A DNA stretch of 20,713 nucleotides from Candidatus Hodarchaeota archaeon (GTDB lineage: Archaea; Asgardarchaeota; Heimdallarchaeia; Hodarchaeales; Hodarchaeaceae), in NCBI GenBank assembly GCA_016840305.1, contig JAEOSP010000443.1, forward strand, positions 1 to 20,713, written 5' to 3'. The notes beneath the pieces are model-generated. The model ran no database searches, was not told the origin of the DNA, and was given only the letters and a program-made list of their open reading frames with translations. How positions within the stretch are numbered: position 1 is the stretch's first letter; every line of letters starts with the position of its first letter. Both the position numbers and the translations under genes were made by a program. Of this stretch, positions 8,933 through 16,106 are shown in pieces.

Positions 8933-10318
8933 TTAAAACAGCTGTTGTTGCCTGGGTTTATTGGATTTAATGACGTTAACGTCGAAAAAATTTCCAGTTT
9001 TTCCAATCTGTAAGGAACCATACTCCCCATCATATCCATATGGATAAAAAGTGAATTTACCTTCTTTGATTTGTATAAGATCCGATAAAATCTGCTTTTC
9101 AATGTTATCAGATAGTACATTCTCCATTTCTTGAACAGTAAGATTCCAAAGTCTGCTTTCAGGACCAGTAAGTGAAACTATTTCACGGTACGTATTTACA
9201 ACGGCTTTAGAGGTTTTTGTTTTGATTCCCATTGAATTTGATAATATATCAATTAATGGTACGATTCTAAAGAACTTTTGCTTTGGGATAACTTCACTCA
9301 ATATCCGCTCTGTACCTTGTGCTCGACTAATCTCTACGCATCTCTGAAATACCCCTACTGTTAAAGCTTTATGGCAGATAGGACATATATCCTTTTTAGG
9401 GACATTTTGAGGCGAAAAATAACAGTATTCATTATCCTCATGTAAACCTGGAGATTTTCTTCCTCCCCGATGACCAGTTAAGAAGAAACGTCCCTCTTCA
9501 GGAGGAAATTCGGCTGTTTTAACTATATGGTTTTTCCGTAAAGCAGTGATAATATTTGAAAAACTAATTTTAGGTAAATTTATCACAGTAAACTCTCTTC
9601 CCATGCGATGTAATGCACTCGAATGAGCATCTGAACAAGATATTAGTGTTTTTTTGTCAAGTTCAGGAATTAATCCTAGAAATTGTGGATCAGCTGACAA
9701 ACCTGTCTCCACTGCATAAATTCGGCTTGTAGCATCCCCAAAAAAATCATTCAGTCTATTAATTCTAATATTTGATCCAAATACTCCTTGAGGTGTCATT
9801 ATATGAGCAGGGATTGCTTCAATCAAGGGGTCGAGATCTAGGATTTGATTCATTCTTTGAGCAACTTGAACCGAGGAATCACATTTTACAAATGGTCTTG
9901 CCATTTTTTGGTGTTTAACCCCCCAAACGTTTAATAATTCTGTGAATGATCTTACTGCAGTAAAAGAAGGAAAAAGAAAAATGACGTGTACGATTTTTTT
10001 CCTTTTTTGAACTGGCAGAGTGAAAATTATTTCTGTTTGTAAAATGAACTGAGTGTGAAAATTGTCTGTTAGGTAGTAAACTCCTGGAACATCCTCAACT
10101 AAGACATCCTCAAGAATCTCGGTCCATATTGTAAACTGACAGTCACCAGTTCCCACTAAATCAACCCCTTTAAGAGGCATTGTCATGTTGGTTTTTACAA
10201 GGTGACTTATTGCTTTCTTCTGATTTATAGCTGCCTGTTCAGGGGTTATTTTAAGAGCTTGAGTACCACCAGCAAATACGGAGTGAGCATGCAGATCCAC
10301 TGTTAACTCCAAAATCAA
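8933..10318 (-). CDS. EndoQ-type PHP-domain endonuclease
   Basis: 461 aa. PHP-domain metal residues appear as VDLHAHS (His10, His12), GTGD (Asp59), a TEI segment, AHIMTPQGVFG and CSDAHS. A zinc-finger-like part follows (YCYF then CPICHKALTVGV), as in endonuclease Q, with a helical C-terminal region. Known: archaeal EndoQ nicks DNA 5' of deaminated bases and works with PCNA. The last residues RQQQLF resemble a clamp-binding tail (QxxLF), though not a full PIP box. Compared with classic EndoQ there is an insertion between HAHS and GTGD, and the usual Cys in the first zinc half is replaced (GHRGGR). Its TTG start overlaps the stop of the upstream gene as TTGA, implying translational coupling. 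Confidence 0.85.
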   Translation of the reverse strand: MILELTVDLHAHSVFAGGTQALKITPEQAAINQKKAISHLVKTNMTMPLKGVDLVGTGDCQFTIWTEILEDVLVEDVPGVYYLTDNFHTQFILQTEIIFTLPVQKRKKIVHVIFLFPSFTAVRSFTELLNVWGVKHQKMARPFVKCDSSVQVAQRMNQILDLDPLIEAIPAHIMTPQGVFGSNIRINRLNDFFGDATSRIYAVETGLSADPQFLGLIPELDKKTLISCSDAHSSALHRMGREFTVINLPKISFSNIITALRKNHIVKTAEFPPEEGRFFLTGHRGGRKSPGLHEDNEYCYFSPQNVPKKDICPICHKALTVGVFQRCVEISRAQGTERILSEVIPKQKFFRIVPLIDILSNSMGIKTKTSKAVVNTYREIVSLTGPESRLWNLTVQEMENVLSDNIEKQILSDLIQIKEGKFTFYPYGYDGEYGSLQIGKTGNFFDVNVIKSNKPRQQQLF

Positions 10319-11631
10319 TCACTCACTGGTTTTATTCGTATACCGTTTACTGATGGGTCAAATTCTGTTTTATGATCTAATATTTGATCTCCCACAAGTT
10401 TTAGAAGTCCTACTCCCCGTACTGAATCTCCAACCATGAATAGAGTGTTATTATGCTTGTGACTTACAGCCCATCTTAAAGCAATGGAATTAAATCCGTG
10501 TTGTGATAGTACAATCTGAATTAATGATAATCGAAACAATTTTTCGCATAATTGGTGAATGACCGTGAATACAGAACAAACAAGAGCATGTTTTCTTCCT
10601 GCTTCTTTGTCAGTTAATCTTAATGAATCAACTTTTGTCATATCACAATCACACCTCAATAAAGATAAATTATTGATAATAGGGGCGAAATTTTTAAGAA
10701 TTTCAAAGCTTAGATCAAGAAACTTACTATCTGTAAATTCACCAGACTTATCCTGATAGTTCATTGAAAAACCTGCGATATTATATGTTGTATCCAGAGA
10801 TTCTTGAAGATTCAAATCCCATAACATCTCACGAAAACTGCGGAATAAACTACCTAATCGTCCTTTTCCTGAACTAAAAGCCATTATGAAGTTATTTTCT
10901 ATAGCTATCAAATAAAATTGCTGATTACTACTAGTTTTACCATGTACTTCAATAGGTAAAGCATCGAAAAAAGTACCGTATTGTTTTAACTGATCACTGT
11001 AGCTCTTAAGAAGATGAGGTACTTTGTTAACAAGAGAAATAAGCTCAGGCGTTAGAACTATATTGTGGATGGCACGGATTGTACCATCAGATACAATAAC
11101 AGTTTCTTTATCCGTACAGATAGCACTAATCCGATCTTGTATTTTATTATCAATGCGAGTCATTAGAATTTTTTTTATGTTGGTAAATATATTATCTAAT
11201 GGAAACTTCCCATTTCCTTTCTCATTCTCAATCTGAATATCGTGAATTGCTGTTTGAAGAATGTTCGAAAATGCATACGAATGTTGTAATAATCTATCCT
11301 GATGAGCTCGGGGAATAAATAACATGAAACTCTCAATTCGATTTTTTCCTCTCGCTGTAGGGTCATCAATTGAGAAAGAATGAATTAAAACACGTCCTTG
11401 TATTCCAGTTACATTTATTGGAATGATTGCTGTATCAGGCTCCCCTGTTGGTTCTCCTACACCAACAGCCATCGTGAAAAGAGTTGTTGTAACTCCTTGC
11501 AGTATTATTTTAGGAATATCAATATCTCGTGACATAAATGAGATTAAAGTTGGGCCATGATCCTCATCGAAAACAACATGAGCTAGGAAAAACTGAATTG
11601 ACGAAGATGAGGATTCTAGATTTGAGCTCAA
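10315..11631 (-). CDS. Longin/NPRL2-like protein, Asgard-type, function unknown
   Basis: 438 aa. Not assigned to a named family with certainty. The N-terminus reads FFLAHVVFDEDHGPTLISF, which recalls the first strands and the H-x-GP turn of longin domains in NPRL2/folliculin/DENN proteins. About residues 1-130 look like one such alpha/beta unit (strand-rich, then HSYAFSNILQTAI helix). A second alpha/beta unit is centred on FYLIAIENNFIMAF with a helix LGSLFRSFREMLWDL, which could be another profilin-like fold. The C-terminal third is helical with Cys-rich RCDCDM. No membrane segment. Start is TTG 11631, with AGGA about 10 bp upstream. Stop overlaps the EndoQ start (TTGA). Lies between repair genes and a Roadblock gene. 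Longin identity is inference. Confidence 0.75.
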   Translation of the reverse strand: MSSNLESSSSSIQFFLAHVVFDEDHGPTLISFMSRDIDIPKIILQGVTTTLFTMAVGVGEPTGEPDTAIIPINVTGIQGRVLIHSFSIDDPTARGKNRIESFMLFIPRAHQDRLLQHSYAFSNILQTAIHDIQIENEKGNGKFPLDNIFTNIKKILMTRIDNKIQDRISAICTDKETVIVSDGTIRAIHNIVLTPELISLVNKVPHLLKSYSDQLKQYGTFFDALPIEVHGKTSSNQQFYLIAIENNFIMAFSSGKGRLGSLFRSFREMLWDLNLQESLDTTYNIAGFSMNYQDKSGEFTDSKFLDLSFEILKNFAPIINNLSLLRCDCDMTKVDSLRLTDKEAGRKHALVCSVFTVIHQLCEKLFRLSLIQIVLSQHGFNSIALRWAVSHKHNNTLFMVGDSVRGVGLLKLVGDQILDHKTEFDPSVNGIRIKPVSD

Positions 11632-11667
11632 GTTAGAGATTTCCTTTTATATATTTGTTAGGGGAAG

Positions 11668-11979
11668 TCAACCCAAGTTTTTTTTTCTTTTTACTTTTTC
11701 TATAATTTCGGACCATTCTTGTTCTTTTCTTGATTTCTTTGGTTTTTTTAGACCATCTTCCACGCCCAAGATATCTAAGGCCCAATTTCTCTCTTTTTCT
11801 TTCTTTTTTTTCTTCTTCCCCTTTCTATGTACAGCAGATTCTATCCACGTCTTCAATGCCTCTTCCTGAATTCCGCATTTATGGCAAACATAAAGTTTTT
11901 CTTCAGGATTCCAATGTAAAGTTCCTTCATGGCAGTTTTTACATGGGATTCTTGAATCTCGAATGGTAGGTTTTGTCAT
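11668..11979 (-). CDS. Small zinc-ribbon protein with Lys-rich tail
   Basis: 103 aa. A zinc ribbon uses CKNC (C13, C16) and CHKC (C32, C35), similar to the TFS/TFIIB-like or transcription-factor ribbon fold. It is followed by a very basic run containing six consecutive lysines, plus a helical C-terminal segment ending in KRKKNLG. The charge suggests nucleic-acid or ribosome binding; function unknown. ATG at 11979 is preceded by GGAGG embedded in the last codons of the Roadblock gene, so translation is likely coupled. It sits 6 bp after that gene and 36 bp before the longin-like gene. Confidence 0.75.
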   Translation of the reverse strand: MTKPTIRDSRIPCKNCHEGTLHWNPEEKLYVCHKCGIQEEALKTWIESAVHRKGKKKKKKEKERNWALDILGVEDGLKKPKKSRKEQEWSEIIEKVKRKKNLG

Positions 11980-11985
11980 TAGAGA

Positions 11986-12525
11986 TTAGTCCTCCATCAA
12001 CAGAATTCTGTCAATTTCTTCTTGTTTAACAAAGTAGCTAATTCCAATCTGATAAGAATGGTTCTTAATAAGGGAGAATTTCAGTATTTGAAAAATAGCG
12101 TCTACTCCTGGTCCTAATACCAGCTTTAGAAGTTCTAGATCAACATAAGGATCTGTTAATACTCCTATATACGCTATATCTCCTGCAGCACTAAGTACAA
12201 GTTTATAATCCTTACTTTCTGATGTAAATGATATCCATGGGGAACTTCCAATTTCATGTCCAATTGTAACCATATTGGACTGGATCCCCGCAACAAGAGA
12301 ACAAAGAATTAAACTGCTTTCTTTTCCTAGAGTTCCTGCTAAATTAACCTCTTCAATAAGAAGTCCATCACTATCAACGCAAAAACCAGAATAAATGCCA
12401 TCTATAGAATTTACAATATCTGTTAATATTTCTTTGATGGTTTTATTATGTTTTGCTTTACCGTTTGTCAATGACACTGGAAATTCGCCTAATACAGGAT
12501 CTACACAAGTTGATGCGATCCTCAT
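11986..12525 (-). CDS. Roadblock/LC7-like protein
   Basis: 179 aa. The first ~30 residues precede a Roadblock/LC7-like core: an alpha helix (KTIKEILTDIVNSI), strand IYSGFCVDSDGLLIEEV, a long helix (LILCSLVAGIQSNMV), then strands (WISFTSESKDYKLVLSAAGDIAYIGVL). Roadblock proteins are dimeric scaffolds or GAP-like regulators of small GTPases such as Rag, Mgl and dynein. This one is less typical than the tandem pair at 18408-19088. First gene of the minus-strand cluster and divergent from the SRP RNA. The TATA-like AACTTATAGG (read on minus as CCTATAAG) at 12552-12561 puts the start of transcription close to 12530, and no ribosome site is visible, so it may be leaderless. Confidence 0.78.
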   Translation of the reverse strand: MRIASTCVDPVLGEFPVSLTNGKAKHNKTIKEILTDIVNSIDGIYSGFCVDSDGLLIEEVNLAGTLGKESSLILCSLVAGIQSNMVTIGHEIGSSPWISFTSESKDYKLVLSAAGDIAYIGVLTDPYVDLELLKLVLGPGVDAIFQILKFSLIKNHSYQIGISYFVKQEEIDRILLMED

Positions 12526-12551
12526 TAAATATTTCTTGTTTCTTTATTCTT

Positions 12552-12561
12552 AACTTATAGG
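12552..12561 (-). promoter_or_regulatory. TATA box of the Roadblock-led minus-strand cluster
   Basis: On the minus strand CCTATAAGTT lies about 30 bp before the ATG at 12525, placing the start site within a few bases of the codon. With no Shine-Dalgarno, this fits a leaderless first gene. It lies back to back with the SRP RNA promoter. Confidence 0.45.
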
Positions 12562-12568
12562 TGAAGAG

Positions 12569-12580
12569 CTTTAAAAAAAT
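12569..12580 (+). promoter_or_regulatory. TATA box of the SRP RNA
   Basis: CTTTAAAAAAAT is centred about 23 bp upstream of the inferred RNA 5' end at 12597, the expected spacing for an archaeal TATA box. A second AT-rich box, CATTATAAAT, sits nearer but would start transcription inside the closing helix. Confidence 0.45.
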
Positions 12581-12596
12581 CATTATAAATACTGTA

Positions 12597-12902
12597 AGTG
12601 GAGTGGTCGGCGGCTGAAGTAGCGGCTCAGCTATATCGTAACGCTATATGACGAGCTAATTCCGAATAGAGGATCTAACACTTAGCGAGGTTTCTCGATT
12701 TGTGCGATGAAAGATCTTCCTTCATGGTGGCTTCTAACGGAGATTCTTCTGGAGAGAAGAATAAGAAAGTAAGGTCAAAACGGGATAGGCTTGGGAAAGA
12801 GCATCTCTAAGACCGAGAGGTTATGCTTGAAGGTTCGGGTCTCGAACACGGTCGGACTTAACTGAACGAAGGTGAAAGATACGAAGTTCGGTCCACTCCA
12901 CT
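12597..12902 (+). ncRNA. ffs: Signal recognition particle RNA (archaeal 7S)
   Basis: No protein frame; the evidence is structure. The ends pair perfectly for 10 bp: AGTGGAGTGG (12597-12606) with CCACTCCACT (12893-12902), as in archaeal SRP helix 1. AUUCUUCU-GGAG-AGAAGAAU at 12743-12762 is a helix-6 hairpin with the SRP19-type GGAG tetraloop. Immediately after it, GGUC (12773-12776) pairs with GACC (12811-12814), GGGAU with AUCUC (12803-12807), and CUU-GGGA-AAG caps the arm with AGG/AGC as the symmetric loop, matching the SRP54-binding helix 8 core (compare AGG..GGAA..AGC). The 5' part folds as an Alu-like domain: UCGG (12607) pairs CCGA (12662), GGCUC pairs GAGCU. Length ~306 nt is typical. 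Role: scaffold for SRP19/SRP54 in membrane targeting. The tetraloop of helix 8 is GGGA rather than the common GGAA. Confidence 0.88.
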
Positions 12903-12910
12903 TAATTTTT
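12903..12910 (+). terminator. T-run after SRP RNA
   Basis: TAATTTTT directly follows the closing helix of the SRP RNA. Archaeal transcription commonly stops at such U-tracts, so this is a likely terminator; no experimental support. Confidence 0.4.
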
Positions 12911-12963
12911 GATGATTATTGATTATGTACATGCGAAATTTTTCATTATAAATGGAATGAGAC

Positions 12964-13116
12964 CTATATTTCACTTATAAACAAGAAAGATTCCCGTTTT
13001 AAAGAAATTACTTCCAACTGTAAATATGTGGACTGTATTGACAGAATTTTGTCATAACCACAAACCTTATTAACATCACCGACATCACTATCAACAGAAA
13101 CAACACATGTACCCAT
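12964..13116 (-). CDS. Possible 50-aa small protein
   Basis: From ATG 13116 the minus strand codes MGTCVVSVDSDVGDVNKV... and stays open for 50 codons to a TAG at 12964. A TATA-like CATATAAAG at 13158-13168 (minus strand) stands about 45 bp upstream, so the start of transcription would fall near 13135, with a short leader. No ribosome site and no recognised family. The stretch is unusually G-poor on the plus strand, which alone can keep a frame open. Treat as a candidate only. Confidence 0.25.
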   Translation of the reverse strand: MGTCVVSVDSDVGDVNKVCGYDKILSIQSTYLQLEVISLKRESFLFISEI

Positions 13117-13222
13117 CAACAATTGAGTATCAATTAATCTCTAATTCAATAATTCGGGCTTTATATGTGATTGTTCAAAAAAATTTTTGGGAAAACAACC
13201 TATAAAATGTGAAAAGAATTTG

Positions 13223-13483
13223 ATGCAGGTAAAAGAAGTAAAAGAAAGTATCAATAACGAAATGATCACGATTGAGTCGTATTCCGTGCCTCTAAGCGCG
13301 AAAAGAATCTATGAAATCCTTAGTACTGAAGGTCCTCTGACTTCAGGTGATATCGAAAAACGTTGCAAATACTCTGATCGTACCATCAGGAATGCACTTA
13401 AACGTTTGATTGGAATAGGCGTAGTTAAGAAGATCGCTAATTTCAGTGATATGAGAACATCTCTCTTTCATTTAGTATCATAA
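13223..13483 (+). CDS. Winged-helix transcription factor-like protein
   Basis: 86 aa from ATG 13223 (a longer start at TTG 13187 and a shorter ATG at 13262 are possible). The core SAKRIYEILSTEGPLTSGDI..DRTIRNALKRLIGIGVVKKI shows a helix, a turn-recognition helix and a beta-wing, as in MarR/ArsR/TrmB-type winged helices. The RTIRNALKRL stretch is the recognition helix. No ligand domain. TATA-like TTTATATG at 13160-13167, shared with the opposite strand, and TATAAAAT at 13201-13208 are both candidate boxes, so the start is uncertain. Its end overlaps the end of the convergent maf gene by 16 bp. Target unknown; local regulator likely. Confidence 0.72.
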   Translation: MQVKEVKESINNEMITIESYSVPLSAKRIYEILSTEGPLTSGDIEKRCKYSDRTIRNALKRLIGIGVVKKIANFSDMRTSLFHLVS

Positions 13484-14130
13484 CCATCTTCTTCCTTCTT
13501 TTTCAATTCATTTGCATTTTTTACTGCATTGAATAATAGTCCACCAAAGCTTTTTAGAAGTGTTTCCCAAATCCAATTGATAGGTAAACCTATAATATTA
13601 TAGAAATCTCCCTTTATTTCTTTTATTAGTAATCTTCCCATTCCTTGAATCGCATAACTTCCAGCTTTGCCTTTCCATTCTTCCTGAGAAAGGTAAAATT
13701 CAATTTCCTGTTCATCTAGGGCGCGAAATAAAACTTCTGTAGATATAACCTGCTGAAAAACAGAATTATGGGGATACACTAGAATTGTGCAACCCGTTAA
13801 GACAAAATGAGTTGTATTAGAAAGGCTTTTCAGCATCTCTTTTGCGTGTTTACGATCATTAGGTTTGCCAATTACTTCGTTATTTGGATTTATGACAATG
13901 GTATCGAAGCCAATAATGATCAATCTATCATAAGTGGATTTAATCCTCGTAAGAACCGTTTCAGCTTTTTTTAAGGAGAGATTTGTTACATATGCTTCAG
14001 GATCATCCATTGGTATGTCTTCATCGATATTACTTGGGATCATGATGAACTCAAGATTTATCTGTGATAGGATTTCTGCTCTTGCAGGTGAATTACTAGC
14101 AAGAACTAATTGTGGAAAGGAACTTGTCAT
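13468..14130 (-). CDS. maf: Maf/HAM1-type nucleoside triphosphate pyrophosphatase
   Basis: 220 aa with the Maf order of motifs: LASNSPAR (10-17; the usual SxSPRR is SNSPAR), NLSLKKA with Lys54, GFDTIV with Asp76, GKP (88-90), EEWKGKAGSYAIQGMG, and GDFYNIIGLPI near the end. Known: Maf hydrolyses dTTP/UTP or modified nucleotides to the monophosphate and pyrophosphate, acting as a house-cleaning enzyme. The C-terminal tail (KNANELKKKEEDGYD) is extra and charged. ATG at 14130; no ribosome site seen. Divergent from tryptophanase and convergent with the winged-helix gene. Confidence 0.9.
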   Translation of the reverse strand: MTSSFPQLVLASNSPARAEILSQINLEFIMIPSNIDEDIPMDDPEAYVTNLSLKKAETVLTRIKSTYDRLIIIGFDTIVINPNNEVIGKPNDRKHAKEMLKSLSNTTHFVLTGCTILVYPHNSVFQQVISTEVLFRALDEQEIEFYLSQEEWKGKAGSYAIQGMGRLLIKEIKGDFYNIIGLPINWIWETLLKSFGGLLFNAVKNANELKKKEEDGYDTK

Positions 14131-14248
14131 TTGATATCGATTTTTCCCAAAACAAAAAAAAGTCTTAAAGATCTCTATAGAAGTTACTTCTAAATTCTTT
14201 CCGTGTGCGTAATATTAATTACTTATTATTTTTTATTAATCTTTGCTT

Positions 14249-14255
14249 AGGAGAT
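14249..14255 (+). promoter_or_regulatory. Ribosome binding site of tryptophanase
   Basis: AGGAGAT, 7 bp before the ATG, is one of the strongest Shine-Dalgarno matches in the window and fixes the start. The AT-rich run at 14210-14238 upstream is the likely promoter. Confidence 0.65.
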
Positions 14256-14262
14256 CAAATCA

Positions 14263-15645
14263 ATGACTGAAACTAATAATACACTTCCCCCACCACCATT
14301 CAAGATAAAAATGGTAGAATCAATAAACATGATCAATCAAAAAGAACGTCAGGAATGGCTAAGGAAGGCTGGATACAATGTATTCAATATTCCTGCTGAA
14401 AAAGTATTTATTGACTTATTGACAGATTCTGGAACCTCTGCTATGAGTGATTATCAATGGGCTGGATTAATGACTGGTGATGAGTCCTATGCACATTGTA
14501 AGAATTTTTTTCATCTTGAAAAAGTTGTTAAGGATATCACAGGCTTCAAATTCTTTCTTCCAACTCATCAGGGGCGAAGTGCTGAGAATCTTATGTGTTA
14601 TGCCCTTGAATTAGATGAATCAAAGGTTACTATCTCTAACCAATTTTTTGACACCACAAGAGCTAATATTGAGACTTCAGGATCAAAAGCACTCGATTTG
14701 ATTATTCCCGAAGCATATGATCCGGTTTTACTTCATGATTTCAACGGAAATATGGATATTAAGGCTTTGGAAAAAAAATTAAAGCTAAGTCGCAATATTG
14801 CATTAATTCTGCTAACAGTAACAAATAATACTGGCGGTGGACAACCTGTATCGTTAGAAAATATTGAAGCGGTTTCCAAACTAGCAAAAGAATATAATGT
14901 ACCTTTTTTCCTTGATGCTGCTAGATTTGCTGAAAATGCCTTCTTTATTAAGCTACGAGAAAAAAAGTATCAGTCTCTCACTCCAAAGCAAATTGCCCAA
15001 AAAATGTTTTCTTATACTGATGGTTGTTTAATAAGCGCAAAGAAAGATGGATTAGTGAATATAGGAGGGTTCATTGCCCTAAATGATGAGCAACTTTATC
15101 AGCGTATTAAAGAGCGAATGGTTATTGTAGAAGGATTCCCTACGTACGGTGGATTAGCTGGAAGAGATCTTGAAGCTTTAGCACGGGGTCTAACTGAAGT
15201 TTTATCTGAGGAATATTTAACATATCGATATCAGCAATTGCAATACCTTGGTAAAAATCTTAAAGATGCTGGTATTCCAATTCTTCTTCCTGTGGGAGGG
15301 CATTCTGTTAATATAAATGCTCTGGAATTTCTATCTCATATTCCACAGAAAGAATTTCCGGGATGGTCTCTAACAATTGCTTTATATGAGCAATTTGGTA
15401 TAAGAACAGTTGAATTAGGTACAGTTATGTTCGCTTATCAGAAAGAGGACAGCACATGGGTTTACCCAGAACTAGATTTAGTCCGATTGGCTATTCCACG
15501 AAGAGTTTACTCACGTGAGCATTTAGATTACGTCTCAAATTCAATAATAGAACTGTATAAGCGTAGAAAAGATATTACTGGCCTAAAAATGACTTATGAT
15601 CCGAAAATTCTTCGTCATTTTAATGCGAGGTTTGAACCTGTATAA
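14263..15645 (+). CDS. tnaA: Tryptophanase (tryptophan indole-lyase)
   Basis: 460-aa PLP enzyme of the beta-eliminating lyase family: L-tryptophan to indole, pyruvate and ammonia. Seen: LTDSGTSAMSD, YQWAGLMTGDES, PTHQGRSAENL, the PLP lysine in SAKKDGLVNIGG (Lys261, the second Lys), and YGGLAGRDLEA. Three positions distinguish it from tyrosine phenol-lyase: FFDTT with Asp130 (Asp in tryptophanase, Thr in TPL), VELGT instead of the Arg-bearing TPL segment, and LRHF with His452 (His in tryptophanase, Phe in TPL). Length matches. ATG at 14263 has AGGAGAT at 14249-14255 as a clear ribosome site. Located beside maf; no tnaC-like leader peptide or tryptophan transporter is visible. Confidence 0.92.
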   Translation: MTETNNTLPPPPFKIKMVESINMINQKERQEWLRKAGYNVFNIPAEKVFIDLLTDSGTSAMSDYQWAGLMTGDESYAHCKNFFHLEKVVKDITGFKFFLPTHQGRSAENLMCYALELDESKVTISNQFFDTTRANIETSGSKALDLIIPEAYDPVLLHDFNGNMDIKALEKKLKLSRNIALILLTVTNNTGGGQPVSLENIEAVSKLAKEYNVPFFLDAARFAENAFFIKLREKKYQSLTPKQIAQKMFSYTDGCLISAKKDGLVNIGGFIALNDEQLYQRIKERMVIVEGFPTYGGLAGRDLEALARGLTEVLSEEYLTYRYQQLQYLGKNLKDAGIPILLPVGGHSVNINALEFLSHIPQKEFPGWSLTIALYEQFGIRTVELGTVMFAYQKEDSTWVYPELDLVRLAIPRRVYSREHLDYVSNSIIELYKRRKDITGLKMTYDPKILRHFNARFEPV

Positions 15646-15672
15646 ATTCTAAGATATTGAAAATTGTTAGGG

Positions 15673-15690
15673 AAAGAGTGTACTCTCTTT
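15673..15690 (+). terminator. Hairpin after tryptophanase
   Basis: AAAGAG (15673-15678) pairs with CTCTTT (15685-15690) around TGTACT in the 109-bp gap between two convergent genes, so it could end either transcript. Weak; based on position and pairing. Confidence 0.35.
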
Positions 15691-15754
15691 AATCAGACTC
15701 CTTAGCGAAATTACTTGTCTCCTTCCCGAAGTATCGTTAAGTGTTCCCTATTAT

Positions 15755-15967
15755 TTATACAATTAATCTACGAGAAATATAATCAGCTAATTTTTTATCT
15801 CTTGGAATTCGGGTCACAAACGCATCCATACCGCATTCATGACATTTGAGACGCAAAGCACCATGATTAACAACTGTGTTTATACTATTAGTGTGGCACC
15901 AAGGGCAAACTAATTCCATCTCAGCCTGATGATGTAAATCAACTGTTTCTTCAATTTCAATGGTCAT
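15755..15967 (-). CDS. Small zinc-ribbon protein
   Basis: 70 aa. One zinc ribbon with CPWC (C21, C24) and CHEC (C42, C45), about 17 residues apart, the rubredoxin/ribbon-type knuckle spacing. An acidic N-terminus and a basic helical end (RDKKLADYISRRLIV). Function unknown; such ribbons bind nucleic acid or proteins. The ATG at 15967 has GGAGGT 7 bp upstream on the minus strand, a strong ribosome site. CCTTATAGG at 16004-16012 (minus) is a likely TATA box and falls inside the inverted-repeat element. Confidence 0.75.
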   Translation of the reverse strand: MTIEIEETVDLHHQAEMELVCPWCHTNSINTVVNHGALRLKCHECGMDAFVTRIPRDKKLADYISRRLIV

Positions 15968-16001
15968 TTCTTAACCTCCATTCAATTATTGGGTGGAAAA
16001 T

Positions 16002-16106
16002 TTCCTATAAGGACTTATTTTCCGATACAGCAGTGCTGTATCACGCCGAAATTGTCGTTTCGGGAATCTTTCCTTGTCGGAAAATACATATAGGAACCCT
16101 ATATGT
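16002..16106. repeat. Nested inverted-repeat element (possible structured RNA, operator or MITE-like)
   Basis: A 105-bp block of interlocking palindromes. An outer stem pairs TATTTTCCGA (16016-16025) with TCGGAAAATA (16077-16086), 10 of 10; the arms extend outward imperfectly (TTCCTATA.. / ..TATAGGAA). Inside lie TACAGCA-G-TGCTGTA (16026-16040) and CCGAAA-TTGTCG-TTTCGG (16046-16063). Right after, ACATATAGG-AAC-CCTATATGT (16086-16106) is a perfect 9-bp hairpin, which competes with the outer stem by one base. As RNA it would form a closed multi-hairpin junction. As DNA it places TATA-like CCTTATAGG and CATATAGG in mirrored arms, as if two divergent promoters shared an operator. No protein frame. 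Nature unknown. Confidence 0.6.

Noticed and set aside
12825..12850. tRNA T-arm-like GGTTCGGGTCTCGAAC
   Set aside because: GUUCG-GGUCU-CGAAC is a hairpin inside the SRP RNA; no acceptor, D or anticodon arms frame it.
12597..12902. RNase P RNA as identity of the structured RNA
   Set aside because: No CR-I GAGGAAAGUC or CR-V ACAGAA-like core is present, whereas the SRP helix 6 and helix 8 features are.
14263..15645. Tyrosine phenol-lyase
   Set aside because: Asp130, the VELGT segment and His452 match tryptophanase at the positions that separate the two enzymes.
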